Source: Trileptium ribeirensis (Eukaryota > Nematoda > Enoplea > Enoplida > Thoracostomopsidae). Taken from it: a stretch of 64,000 bases of DNA. The stretch is from assembly GCA_030248225.1 (NCBI GenBank), contig JASANE010025085.1, forward strand, positions 1 through 64,000. The letters run 5' to 3'. Below the pieces are notes generated by a model. That model saw only the letters and a program-made list of their open reading frames with translations. It was not told the DNA's origin and made no database searches. The position numbers and the translations under genes were made by a program. Positions within the stretch are counted from its first letter, which is position 1; every line of letters starts with the position of its first letter. Shown one piece after another: positions 33,455 through 44,520 of this stretch.

Positions 33455-34325
33455 ACTAGTGAAGCTCGCTTGCGAGCCAGAATTCGAGTGGTGACAACAA
33501 CCCCCCGAAGTCTGTTGTAGAAAGCACACACAAACAAAGCCTACACACAGTACGCAGGTGCAGCATTATATAAACCGTGAGTGATGAGTCATAGTTACGC
33601 CCGCCTCTTTTGATAGCCAACGTATGCAGTAGACAAAACATCATACAAGGAGTACAAAAACAATGAACTAACAATTTAATAATTCAATAAAACCCTAAAT
33701 TGACCGTGAAAAGAACGTTAAAGAATTCAAACCGACACTTGAGAAAAATCTCATTTTTCATACAAAGTGTGAAGCAGAAGTGTGAAAAATATTTGCCCAA
33801 CAATATTTTTAACACTCGCAATGAGCTGGTTGGCCCAGAAAACCCCATATAAGACACTAAAAGCAACAAAAAACACACATTTAGGTGCATTTCCCACGAC
33901 TTTTCACCAAATATGAAATTTGGCGCCAACTATAAGCTTATAGACTCCAGATTGAGAAGTAGTTGTAAAACTTTTATATACCATTGGAAAGCCCTGGTAA
34001 AGCTACATAGTATAGGCCTATTAGTTTGCGGATACCTTGTTTACTTATTGAGGAAAGTCGCAAAAACTGGAGGAGTGCCCGAAAAATGGGCCAAAATGAC
34101 GTCATTTTGCCCCATAACTTTTCCCACAGGAAAAAAATTCAAAAATCGGGCTCCGTCACTATACCTAAATCGACCATTGCGGTTCGCATGAGCTATCCTG
34201 CATCAAACTCCGCCCAACCGTTATCGAGATCCAGGTGCGACAGAAACACACACAAACAGGACCTCCTCAACCCCCTCCAAAGCCAAAATTGAAAATTGTC
34301 GTTCCACTCGAATTCAATCATAGAA
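33455..34325. repeat. Dispersed repeat E, copy 1 (inverted partner at 39605)
   Basis: It starts ACTAGTGAAGCTCGCTTGCG and ends near TTCCACTCGAATTC. GAATTCGAGTGG near the left end and CCACTCGAATTC at the right end are exact inverted 12-mers. The interior includes AATTTGGCGCCAACTATAAG, CAAAATGACGTCATTTTG and CAACCGTTATCGAGATCCAG. A reverse-oriented copy lies at 39605-40374. It has the look of a non-autonomous DNA element. The overlapping open frames are not convincing genes. Confidence 0.88.
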
Positions 34326-34614
34326 ACCAAACTCAAGGTTTGATATATTTGTGGCTTTGCGCAAAAATACCAGTTTCGATAAAGAAATTTTCGTTTATTG
34401 TCACAAACAAGTCAGGCGAGGAAGCAGCGCTATGTGAATCTCCGTCTATCGTATATTTTAGGCACTTTCAACGCGTCTTATCTGAACACAAATAAATCTG
34501 CCCAAAATAATTACAAAAAATTCTGGACATCTGTGGGGATCCGGATTAGGAGTTAGAGGGAGGGCGGGGGCTCAAACGACGGCACTGAATATTATTAGCG
34601 GTTATAAAGCTAAC

Positions 34615-34858
34615 TTGTCCGCAGGCGATCCGCGTTCGATATATGAAACAAATAGCGGCGATAGATTATCGTATGCTGACGAACTAGATGAAGCTTGTGG
34701 CTGTTGCGATTCACTGCCACCGGACGGACACGGTGCTCGATGTAAGATTAATCCATAGCCGGCGGTATTTGAATACGGTGGTTGCAACGATACTTCCATT
34801 ACTTCGGAATGACATACTTGGCTGCATGGTAAGCCACTCACAGATGCTGTTACCGAGC
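34615..34858 (-). CDS. Grip: GRIP orthologue exon: PDZ4 first half
   Basis: The acceptor TTATTTTTCAG (34861-34859) and donor GACAA|GTTAGC bound 244 bp, phase 1 in and phase 2 out. It encodes SVTASVSGLPCSQV, then EVMEVSLQPPYSNTAGYGL with the binding loop GYGLIL, a Ser/Gln-rich insertion (GGSESQQPQASSSSS), and PLFVSYIERGSPADK. The PL(I/F)VSYIE..SPA pattern is typical of GRIP PDZ4. The insertion between strands is longer than in vertebrate GRIP1. This is the most upstream exon I can tie to the gene with confidence. Confidence 0.92.
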
Positions 34859-34894
34859 CTGAAAAATAATATGTATGGTGATGGATCATCTCTA

Positions 34895-35300
34895 GAATCC
34901 CCCAGCCAGAAATTGCTCAATTTTGAACATACAGTGGAAATTTTGGCATTATTCGACTCAGCTTGTCAGGTTCATTTCGCAGTTTTATGACAGTTTTTAC
35001 TTCCCCTCGGTACAAAAATTTTTCGAAAATTTTTTCGATAAATGTATAATTTTATGTACTATTTGAAGCGCGATAATGAGCTGAATCGAACGGTGATAAA
35101 GTCAGCGCAATCCGTTCATAGGTTAACAACTTAAGCTTAGTCTTATAAATCCGTTGACCATTGGGAACTTAATCAATTGAAAAAATTGTCCATAAAACTG
35201 GACGAAACGCATATTTTCTGACTCAGCACATCGGGCTGTGGCGAAGGGTACCAAAATTTCCTCTGTATCTTCAAAATCGACCAATTCTGCACTGAAGAGG
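34895..35300. repeat. Dispersed repeat F fragments
   Basis: CCAGCCAGAAATTGCTCAAT with ATTCGACTCAGCTTGTCAGG (34910-35000), and the inverted stretch GACTCAGCACATCGGGCTG (35219-35300), match parts of the repeats near 44.5 and 45.1 kb. They are strongly diverged. Confidence 0.55.
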
Positions 35301-36329
35301 ATTCTCGGAAAGACCTTAGTAATAAGATAACATTAATAATGTCATAACATAAATTGTAAAGATCAGAAGCCTGAAAACATCGCCACATCTACAACTTCTT
35401 CAACTGGTTACCTCACGCTCAATAGTTTAATAAAGATTTGCGACAGAATTTTGCAGGTGTTTGTTTCTTCCGTTAAAAATTGAAACAGATCAAGTAGTCA
35501 GCACGTACCGAACTATTAATAATGATTGGGTGGAGATCATCTGGCCCAGAAATTTTTAGGAGATTCTCAAGCGTATAGTTCAGAGTTGGCGATATTCATA
35601 TAACTTTAATGCATTTTAAAGTACAGTATTCTTTCTTAGTTGAATATGGAGATGTGCCCCAGCAAAAATTTTCGAACCCGTGGATATATATATCATAGGT
35701 GCCAATAGTCCATCCGGTTAGAAGGAAAGCGGACGTCACGAATTTCTGGAATTTTTAGAAACTAAAAATTTCACCCAATTTTTGCCAATTTTCAAATAAA
35801 TTATTCAATTTTCCATATATTTTGCTAATTTTCGCCTAATTTTGGGCAACGTACGTTGGTATAAACTTTTTCCATACATTATCTCAATGTCTTTTCTGCG
35901 AAAATCGTTGACTTACAAATTGTGTTTTTTAAACGGAATGTTGTTTCCGGGAAAATCAAATTCTTTAAATTGCTGTTTCCGCTTAAATCGTTTTCTTTAA
36001 ATTGTCGTTTCCGTGAAAAAATGAATATGAACCGTTCAATAACCACTCTTCCTAAAAATGCAGCCCGTTGTGACTTCTCGATCAGAGCCTAGCACAGTCT
36101 TTCCAAAAAACTGCTAACATATCTTCCTACGGGCAGGACCATTATACTATAATATAATATAACAATGCAAGTAATATAATCAGTGTCATCCGCGGGTGGG
36201 TAACGAAACGGGTAGCAAGGCCCAATCGTACCCTCTCCCACCTTTGTAACGCCTAACGAAGTCCCACTATATGCTTGCCCTCGTTGAACAATATTTTTAA
36301 TCACATATGTAATGTGTGCAGCAACTTAC
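35301..36329. other. Unassigned, with a GC-rich patch
   Basis: Mostly AT-rich. A compact less AT-rich block at 36180-36290 (ACGGGTAGCAAGGCCCAATC) is open on the minus strand for 71 codons with no recognised domain. Confidence 0.4.
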
Positions 36330-36381
36330 TGACTGTGGCCAATCCAGCAATGCCGGCATATTCAAAATGTAATTTAAACAT
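36330..36381 (-). CDS. Candidate alternative first exon of GRIP
   Basis: On the minus strand ATG (36381-36379) is followed by 17 codons, MFKLHFEYAGIAGLATV, and one base before a consensus donor A|GTAAGT. It leaves in phase 1, exactly what the PDZ4 exon at 34858 needs, and joining gives ATV-SSVTASVSG. Mammalian GRIP1 is known to have a short PDZ4-7 form. Here this exon would produce the same arrangement. It could also belong to another gene or be chance. No promoter motif is certain. Confidence 0.4.
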
Positions 36382-37763
36382 TATTCGCAATAATTAAACA
36401 ATTCTTTATAAAGATTGTTGTTAAGTTTAGAAGATTGAATCGATGTAAGTATCGCGTATTTCGGCAAGGCACAATTGAAGAGTTTAACGACGAGATGGAA
36501 ATTTAATCGACCCACAAATTCACATTATTTGTTTTATTACTGTAATATTGATGAAACAAATATTTAAAAATTTCACATAGCTATATCTATTATCATTACA
36601 TTAAGTGTAAGCTTCATGCAAAAACTACAAATTTAAATATATACAAGGTAACAATGCTACGACGTAACATGTAAAATGCATATGTTTATTCATGTAAAAC
36701 CTTAAAACAAGGTTTGAGCAATCTATTTTTATATTCACTACGTGTTCCAAAATACGTTTTAATGTAAATGCTGCTGCTACACAAGGTTCTTTCAAAACCC
36801 TAATCGTTATAATAGCCACAAAAACATACGAAGACTGCCAAAATGTTAGAAGCATTTAGGATCTTGTTTCACGTAGCAGCATAATCAATTACATAAATGA
36901 CGGTGGTTATGCATTATCTCTGAGTTTAGGGGTTTAAAATATGTTAAACATAGCAAACTTTAACATTAGATTTAGCCTATGCAAGTGTTATACGAATGCG
37001 CTACAGAATATAACCCGGCTTCGTACATAAATCGCTATTCAGTCAAAGCCGTGTTCTTAAAGTTTCCTTAATTTAATGCAGTCCGTTCGTGCAGTGAATC
37101 TGATGGCGTGTGAGACGAGTTAATAAAAATATATAGCCAACGTCGTCTGTTTCCGATACTGACCAAACTATGCTTCTTATAAAGGTATATCTCCAAAAGA
37201 AAGTAAGCCCCGGTTTTCAAAAAATTCCAGAAAACATCGCTAAAAATGCACCACTATTGGCATAAAACATATGATAGGGACACTGCCGTGTCCCTATAAT
37301 ATCTATATATACATACGTACTCTGGAACCATTTATAGGTATCCGCCCTAGAAAATAACACTGATATGAATTTAATCAAGTTAATTAAGCTACATACATAT
37401 GAAACGTAAACTGTGCAAACTAGTAGAAAAATTACCAAAACAAAGTGTGTCTTAATTACAAAGCTTTTAAAGGCCTGTTCCCGCTAAAATTTAACGATTT
37501 CTAAGTATTACTTGCAGAACTGGCTGGGTTGGTCGATGACAACATGATACCCAAAAGTTCGTGGGTAGCCTCTAAGCCGGGGGTAAGGTCGAATTGGACC
37601 ATGTCATGTGCCAACGCGCTTACATGTTGATGGTGAGAAGTGTCACATTGTGTAATACAATCTATTATGAACAGTGGTAATACCTATCGTGCTAAGGCCT
37701 TGGATAAATCTAACGTAGCATATTTTATTAATAGCTAGTATGGTTATAATTTTTATTCCTGAA
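36382..37763. other. Unassigned
   Basis: AT-rich sequence with short frames only. The patch 37525-37640 (CCTCTAAGCCGGGGGTAAGG) is less AT-rich and unexplained. Confidence 0.45.
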
Positions 37764-38340
37764 TTCAAAAATTCAATATAAATTATTGCTACAACTATGT
37801 GACACATGACTGATTTGACCCGCACTGTACAATGCTGACCGACTTGGCCCATATCCACATGCAGAACACCAAATTTAGAAATATCTAGCGATAACATCAA
37901 AAACAATCCAGCTCCAACAGAATGTCTTAATAGTCAGCTAATATGTGCAGATGTGTAGAATACTACTATTTCGCCGCCATGTCTACATCCTAGCTACAAG
38001 TCTCCCACTCAAAAATATCCTTAGTCTTCCAAGCAACTAACAGTTGTTTTAGACGTAATTTTAATTTACGCATACCGCTCTGAGACCGTCCAAACTTAGG
38101 CGTTTACCAAAGTGATCCTTGAGCGAATTGCAACATGTTAAAGTAGACAAGTACTATGTCTAATATATGCTTAGCGTCTAACTATGATCTCAGTATGATC
38201 CTAATTTTTTTCCATGGAAAATATCACAACGGGTATATATAGAGAGATCACAAATTCAATATAAGCTGATGCTAAAACTTTGACACATGACCTATTTGAC
38301 ACGCGATGTACAATACTGACCAATTTGACCCATTTAATTT
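37764..38340. repeat. Direct repeat of about 90 bp, two dispersed copies
   Basis: AATTCAATATAAATTATTGC through GACACATGACTGATTTGACC to CTGACCGACTTGGCCCAT (37767-37855) recurs decayed at 38252-38333. The intervening 400 bases are unassigned. Confidence 0.75.
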
Positions 38341-38596
38341 AGGTAATTTATTTCACTGAATGTCGTAGCCTAATCTCGCAAATGAAGGAAGGCCCTATAT
38401 TTAATAAGTTCAGTCTTCAAATATAGGTACCGCTTACTGTATATTTATTTGCACGTGCGTTGTTATTTGCTTGCTTTATAATGCTGCTTAACATCCTAAC
38501 ATTAGCTCGAAACTAAATCAATGACTAACACATGGCTGGCTGCTGGCAGTCACCGTTGTACTAATAATTACGTGAGGATGTGTTTTACAAGAGAAG

Positions 38597-38776
38597 TTGT
38601 AACATAGCTTATATAGTTAAAGCCGTGCATACCAATCTCTGAATGCACGGTTAGCTATATAACAAGTTATTTGTAGCATAGATAACAGTGCGTTCAGAGA
38701 TTTGTACGCACGGTAACTCGTTCAAACTGTGCGTACAAATCTTTGAACGCACTGCTGTCTATGCTACAACTATTAC
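38597..38776. repeat. Nested inverted repeats (double cruciform)
   Basis: Two hairpins lie within an outer pair. The first pairs TATATAGTTAAAGCCGTGCA with TGCACGGTTAGCTATATA. The second pairs GTAGCATAGATAACAGTGCG, continuing TTCAGAGATTTGTACGCAC, with GTGCGTACAAATCTTTGAAC, continuing GCACTGCTGTCTATGCTAC. AGTTGTAACATAG at the left and CTATGCTACAACT at the right form the outer pair. It is probably a fold-back DNA element. Confidence 0.85.
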
Positions 38777-38899
38777 TTGTATGTCAGTGTGAAAAATGTG
38801 CAGTAGTACATATATTTTATTCACAACAAAATTAACATTTTTACAAAAGGAAACGTTGAGTCGTTCGCCTCAGTCTATCAATGAAAGTTTGTCGTGCTG

Positions 38900-39470
38900 T
38901 TTATAAGTAACACTATAAGCGAAGCGACGGTGTTTGTATGTATAAACACGCTTGGAGCATATGGTTATAATTCCCCCCAAGCATCTTACAATAGTTACGA
39001 CCACTAAACAGTTTATAGAGGAAACCCTGAATACCCCGGCTGAATCAATATACGAGTATTTGTCAACCTTTTCATTGCGTTGTAAACGAAGAGACATGGT
39101 TTTGTAAACACGTTTGGAGCGTATGGTTATAATTAGCCCCGAAATTAACATTTTGTTACATCAAGCAAACAGTTTATAAAATAAACCCTAACTCCTCCGG
39201 CTAAATCAATATACAACTATTTATCAAGCTTTTTATTGCGTTGTAAACGAAGAAACATTGTTGGTATAAACACGTTTGGAGCATATGGTTATAATTAGCC
39301 CCGAAATTGACATTTTAGAATAGTTACGGGCACTAAAGAGTTTATAAAGGAAACCCTGCGGGAGGTCATCGGGCAGAATTCGTTAACGAGTATTTGCCAT
39401 ACTTTTGACTGCGTTATAAACCAAGGGACAGGGTTTGCATAAACACCGTTAAAGCATATGCCACAAGACT
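38900..39470. repeat. Tandem repeat of about 165 bp, four decayed units
   Basis: AAACACGTTTGGAGCATATG followed by GTTATAATTAGCCCC recurs near 38943, 39106, 39268 and 39440 (last decayed). Each unit also carries GTTTATAAAGGAAACCCT and CATTGCGTTGTAAACGAAG. Confidence 0.85.
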
Positions 39471-39604
39471 ACTAACTGATAACTAGTAGAAGCATTTATA
39501 ATTCACGCTGTGGCCTTGGTAAATTTGCTACTAAGATCTCTTCGTTTAGAAATTTCAGCTATCAATTTTGCTTGTTTTCAACACAGCACTTTGCAGTTTT
39601 TTTA

Positions 39605-40374
39605 ATAAGCGAGCGAGTGGAACGAGAATTTTCAATTTTGGCTCTGGAGGGGGGTTGAGGAGGTCCTGTCTGTGAGTGTGTCGCACCTGGATCTCGATAA
39701 CGGTTGGGCGGATTTTGATGCAAGATAGCTCATTCGAACCGCAATGGTCGATTTAGGTATAGTGACGGAGCCCGATTTTTGAATTTTTTCCCGTGGGAAA
39801 AGGTATGGGGCAAAATGACGTCATTTCGGCTCATTTTTCGGGCACCCCTCCAGTTTTTGCGACTTTTCTCAATAAGTAAACGAGATATCCGCAAACTAAT
39901 AGGCCTATTCCATGTAGGTTTACCAGGGCTTTCCAATGATATATAACAAGTTTTTCAACTACTTCCCAATCTGGAGTCTATAAGCTTATAGTTGGCGCCA
40001 AATTTCATATTCTGTGAAAAGTCGTGGGAAATACACCTAAATGTGTGTTTTTGTTGCTTTTGGTCTTATGTGGGGTTTTCTGGGCAGATAAACTCATTGC
40101 AAGTGTTAAAAATATTGTTGGGCAAATATTTTTTACACTTCTGGTTCATACTTGGCATAAAAAATGACGTTTTAGAAATTTTGATGAGAAGTCGTGGGAA
40201 AAGCACCTGAATGTGTGTTTATTGTTGGTTTTAGTGTCGGATATGGGGTTTTCTTGGCCGACAAGCTCATTGCGAGTGTCAAAAATATTGTGTGGCAAAT
40301 ATTTTTCACACTTCTGCTTCGGGGGATTGTTCTCACCACTCGAATTCTGGCTCGCAAGCGAGCTTCACTAGTTT
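39605..40374. repeat. Dispersed repeat E, copy 2 (inverted)
   Basis: Reverse-complement copy of 33455-34325. It starts GAGTGGAACGAGAATTTTC and ends AAGCGAGCTTCACTAGT. Inside it a block of about 175 bp (AGTCGTGGGAAA...CACTTCTG) is repeated in tandem (40017-40150 and 40190-40320). Confidence 0.88.
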
Positions 40375-40786
40375 AAATATATACTAGGCTGGTAGGCGAA
40401 CTGATAGTCAAAAATCTAGAGTTAAATTATGTAACAGTTAAACAACATTAAGTGAAGAGTTTCATATGTACTCAAAGGAACACCTCTACGGATGAGGAAG
40501 ATATCATTCATTGTATTGGTTATAATAATAAATGATACCGACGACCTCGGGTAATACCGCTAATAAATTAGCTCACTAAAGCCTCGTCAAAATGTAATCT
40601 TTTACGAACAACTACTTACTTACGCCCAACTAGCAATACGCCCATCAGAGCAGTGCGTCGATAATTCGGAGGCAATAATTCATTTCAAACGGGCGAGGCA
40701 ATAGCTTTTTGGTTTAGCAATTGCATTAATCTAACCAAAGATAAAAGACGAACGCAAAAGCTTATAGTCAAATAGAATAACTGTAG

Positions 40787-41046
40787 CAAGATGGCATGTA
40801 TCTCATGGGATTCTCTTTGCATTCCTAGCTTTGGTATATATGGTCGAAACTATTAGTGGGAAGTGCTGCCAAACAATAACATCTTATGCACATTACGAAG
40901 CGGTGTGTTGGCTGAATTTGTTGTGGAATGCTCGATTGAGCGCGCGTAGCTATTCGTATTGGGAGCATTTTTTGCAATCATACAGTCCGGGATCAATTCA
41001 TAGCGGCGACTCGAGTTTGTCAAACGTTGCACCAAGCGCTAATTAA
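40787..41046 (+). CDS. Candidate exon with one membrane segment
   Basis: After a possible acceptor (CTGTAG, 40781-40786) the frame runs RWHVSHGILFAFLALVYMVE, then SGKCCQTITSYAHYEAVCW, and ends SSLSNVAPSAN with TAA at 41044. The hydrophobic run GILFAFLALVYMV fits a signal anchor or transmembrane helix, and the following cysteines fit an extracellular part. I recognise no family. No donor or partner exon is assigned, and the antisense frame is also open. Confidence 0.3.
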
Positions 41047-41349
41047 TTCGGGAATTTGTTAATTGAAATTCAGTGAATCGTTTGATTACACTTAATCAGG
41101 GCTTATTTTTAACGAAAAATTCTACCAACACTGCCAAATGATTGATGCTTAAAACAAAAGAAAAACAAATAAATTAGGAGTTAAAATCATAGAATATAGA
41201 AATACCATTAAATTCATCAAAAATTCATACTGATTTTTTAATAACATTAATCATTTCGTAGGCTTCAACGAACGATAAAGATAAAATATCAAAACTGAGA
41301 CAAAACGTTATTTTTAATCGACTAACTAACGTATTAAATAAGTTTTGAT
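41047..41349. other. No feature recognised
   Basis: AT-rich spacer before the fold-back element. Confidence 0.5.
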
Positions 41350-41563
41350 TATGAAATTTAAAAGAAATTTTATTGAATTTTGCACCAACAGATATTGTTT
41401 TAAAAGCTAACGACTATTCCTTGAAATTTGAGATAATTATCTTTTAAAAAATTACATATCTGAATTTTTAAAGATAATTTTCTGAAATTTCAAGGAATAT
41501 TCTTTCAATATTAAAAGAATATCTGTTGGTACAAATTGCAAAGAACCTTCTTTGAAATTTCAT
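41350..41563. mobile_element. Fold-back MITE, AT-rich
   Basis: The left arm AAATTTAAAAGAAATTTTAT ... CACCAACAGATATT and right arm AATATCTGTTGGTAC ... TTCTTTGAAATTT are inverted. Inner arms ATTCCTTGAAATTTGAGATA and GAAATTTCAAGGAAT are also paired. Nearly the whole 214 bp is palindromic. Confidence 0.8.
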
Positions 41564-43509
41564 GGAAATTATTTTGAGTGTAGAATCACGCATATCGAGG
41601 CTACTCATACGCCTCTCAACAACCCTTCATAGCGTCATAAGATAATAACAGGTATAAATGATATAATAAAACCATAGAATCCGGGAAAACTTTTAGTCTT
41701 AGGCTGGTAAAGTGCGATTCTAGGAAAGATTCATAATAGCTGTATAGCTTTTGAAACTGCACGAAGCTTAACACACAACGAAAGAATAATTTATGCATCA
41801 CAACGAGACAAAAAAATAAAATTTTGAATTTAGAAGAAGCAAAAAATGGTATATACGTATATTTTCTGACATTTTCAGGTTAAGCAGTCAAGCCTAGAAT
41901 TTTGATTGTATAACAAGAAAACAACTTTCTCGGTCTTGTTTTTGTTGAACTATGGAAAATGAAAAAAAGAACTCCTATTTCTTACCACAATGAGTTGCAG
42001 CATAAAAATTAGCGATAGTGAGAATGAAACCTTTTCTTTCAAATAAGTTTACTCAAGCCCCTCTTCTATATGGTGGGGTATACCGTGGCGGTAGCTTCGG
42101 TTTCGGTGCCTGTGAAAATGATAAATGATTGTGGCAACAACATAAATCAAATGCTTAACGATGAGGCAGGTTTCGCAATGAGATAAGGAACTATTTTATA
42201 CTACGGTTAAGGACAATTAGTTTTTGCGTTCTTGAAAATTTATGTTTTACAGTCAGCTGCATCTCGCAAGTGTTGTTGCTAAACTGTTTCTTTAAGGCAC
42301 GTTTTCAAAATAATTATGATTAAGATATATTTTGTGCTGTCGAGAATGTTTGGTGTGGAACGAAAAAATGGACAGTGCTAAATTTATCTTTTCGAAATTA
42401 TCAATTTTTGGATAACTACAAGAAAAACGCTGCATAATTTCAGAACATTTTTAAGACGGGAATGTTTAAGACTTTACCAAATCTCAAAGGCCCGTATTCA
42501 GAGCAAATATACAAGATGAAACTTGAAGGATTCCAAGACGGGGGGGCTCAAATTTGTCCATATGAATAGTCAAATGAATGTGACAGCCGGAGAGGAGACC
42601 AAATTTAGAGCGGTAAGAGGGAGGTGCTGCTCCCCCTTGCCCACCGCAGCTCCGACCGTAAAAGTTCATAATGGAAATGCACTTTCTGACTCTGAACTAA
42701 AAGCTAAATGCCGTTTAAAAAATGTTGGCTTAAATTGCTCGCACAGGTAATTGAATTATCTGTATATTTGCTATTCGAAATGTTTAATGCCCGCAGTTCA
42801 CCAGATTTGTACCATCCAGCATAGTTACGAATATTTGATATGGAGCTCAAAGATACCATAAACCTTCAAGACCCTAACTTGGTTGTCGCTGCCATAACTC
42901 CACTTACACTCAGTAGACTAATATTTTAGCATAACATACATACGGAGTCATAGTAAATCCTAGTAAGGCATTATCAGAAGGAAATATATACGGATTAGAA
43001 GGCTCTCAATTTCCCGCTATTCGTAAACAAATATGCGTGGGCTGACTATATTAATATTGTAGAAAGCGAAAATTAGATAATCATAAAGAAAATAAGGTAA
43101 GGTAACACATTAAAAAATTAAATAAATTTCCCGTAATGCTTTCTTTTATAATATAGGAATTCATATGACTTTTAAGCGGTACAATAAATAACTTCACGAA
43201 AATGTCGGAGTTTTGGAACTTCTTGGCTTGTGCGGTTTTGAACAGAGTTAACATTTATATATATACATATAAATTTATAAGGCAGAATGTATAACAATAT
43301 ATAAAATAAATAAATTTTATTGCTATTAAATTTGCATTTCAAGAAAAGTTTTTTGAACTTTTTAACTTAACCATTTTAATGCACCACATTATGTATTACA
43401 TTTTATGTACACCATATATGCCAACAGTCGAAATAACATCCAAGCATACAGCTGTCAAATATATTTAGATTCAACTTAATTTTTCCTAATTTAACCGTTA
43501 ATTTTCTAA
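41564..43509. other. Unassigned
   Basis: No recognised gene or repeat boundary. A 75-codon + frame (42523-42750) has a GC-rich patch but no motif. Confidence 0.45.
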
Positions 43510-43712
43510 CTAAAAAAGCGGTCAAATTCCAAAAAAAATTCGCCGTTTAGTGTAACCATTATTCCAAAAAATCTGACTTCTATCTCTGTGCGTTAATTCA
43601 GTCGGCCTACATCTAAAAAAGCGGTCAAATTCAAAAAATTCGCCGTTTAGTGTAGCCATTATTCTAAAAAATCTGACTCCTGTCTCTGTGCGTTAATTCA
43701 GTCGGCCTACAT
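43510..43712. repeat. 103-bp tandem duplication
   Basis: CTAAAAAAGCGGTCAAATTC ... GTTAATTCAGTCGGCCTACA occurs twice (from 43510 and 43613) with few differences. Confidence 0.93.
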
Positions 43713-44049
43713 ACAAAGTTTTAAAGTTAGCTGAAAAGAAATCTATTGCAATATATATAAACAACGTAATTCTTTTATTTTATCCAATCATAGTATTATT
43801 ATAGTATTAATTATATAATAGTATTCTTTTATAGCAAGAAAATAAAAACAAAGCTGCCGCTTTACAAAATAAATAAATCCCGAAACCATCAAATCAATAA
43901 TTGTGAACCCTTCTATAATGCTTAACGGAACATAACTGAATGTGACAACGACTACGACTTGCGCAATACAAAAGCTAAAATTATAGTGAATAATTTATTC
44001 ATATAAGAAACGAAATCTCTTGTATTTGGAACCATTTATACAGCGAATA

Positions 44050-44520
44050 AGCATTATCCGAGAGTAAACTTAAAGTGACCACACCAACGATCCTATTTCG
44101 TGATTTTGCATAAAAAATGTGACAGAACGGTTTTTGGTTAATTGAAATTCGCATTTTGTGTTCGCCAAAATTCAAGTAAAATTACTCAAATTTTTGAGAA
44201 CGAAAATTTGTAGAATCTGAATTAAACCATTTTTCATGAACAATAGCTTAACTATAGTACCTATTTACTTATGCTGTCACTCTTGCATTAAATTTGTTCT
44301 ATAAAATTGAATAATCCGAATTTAAATGATTAGGCATTAGTGAACCCAATTTCTGCAAGTTGCGTACACCGAAATTCAGTTCGAACAAAAGTCTAATTTC
44401 TGGCACTAGGATTTGATTTTGCCAATTTTCAGTTAGCGAAAAACTGAATGAAGTTCAGCATATTTTCTGTAACAAAGGTTAGCGATTCGATATCGGTAAC
44501 TACAAAATAAGGGGTCTTTT
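44050..44520. repeat. Dispersed repeat G, copy 1
   Basis: It matches 63364-63850 in the same orientation, including GAACGAAAATTTGTAGAATC, AAATGATTAGGCATTAGTGA and GGATTTGATTTTGCCAATTT. Divergence is substantial. The type is unknown. Confidence 0.85.

Noticed and set aside
33684..34495. Several 80-95 codon frames on both strands
   Set aside because: They lie within dispersed repeat E or run on from it, and the corresponding frames are not conserved in the copy at 39605-40374.
36089..36304. Minus-strand 71-codon frame in the GC-rich patch as an exon
   Set aside because: No convincing acceptor or donor at its edges and no recognised motif. It lies in the intron after the candidate first exon.
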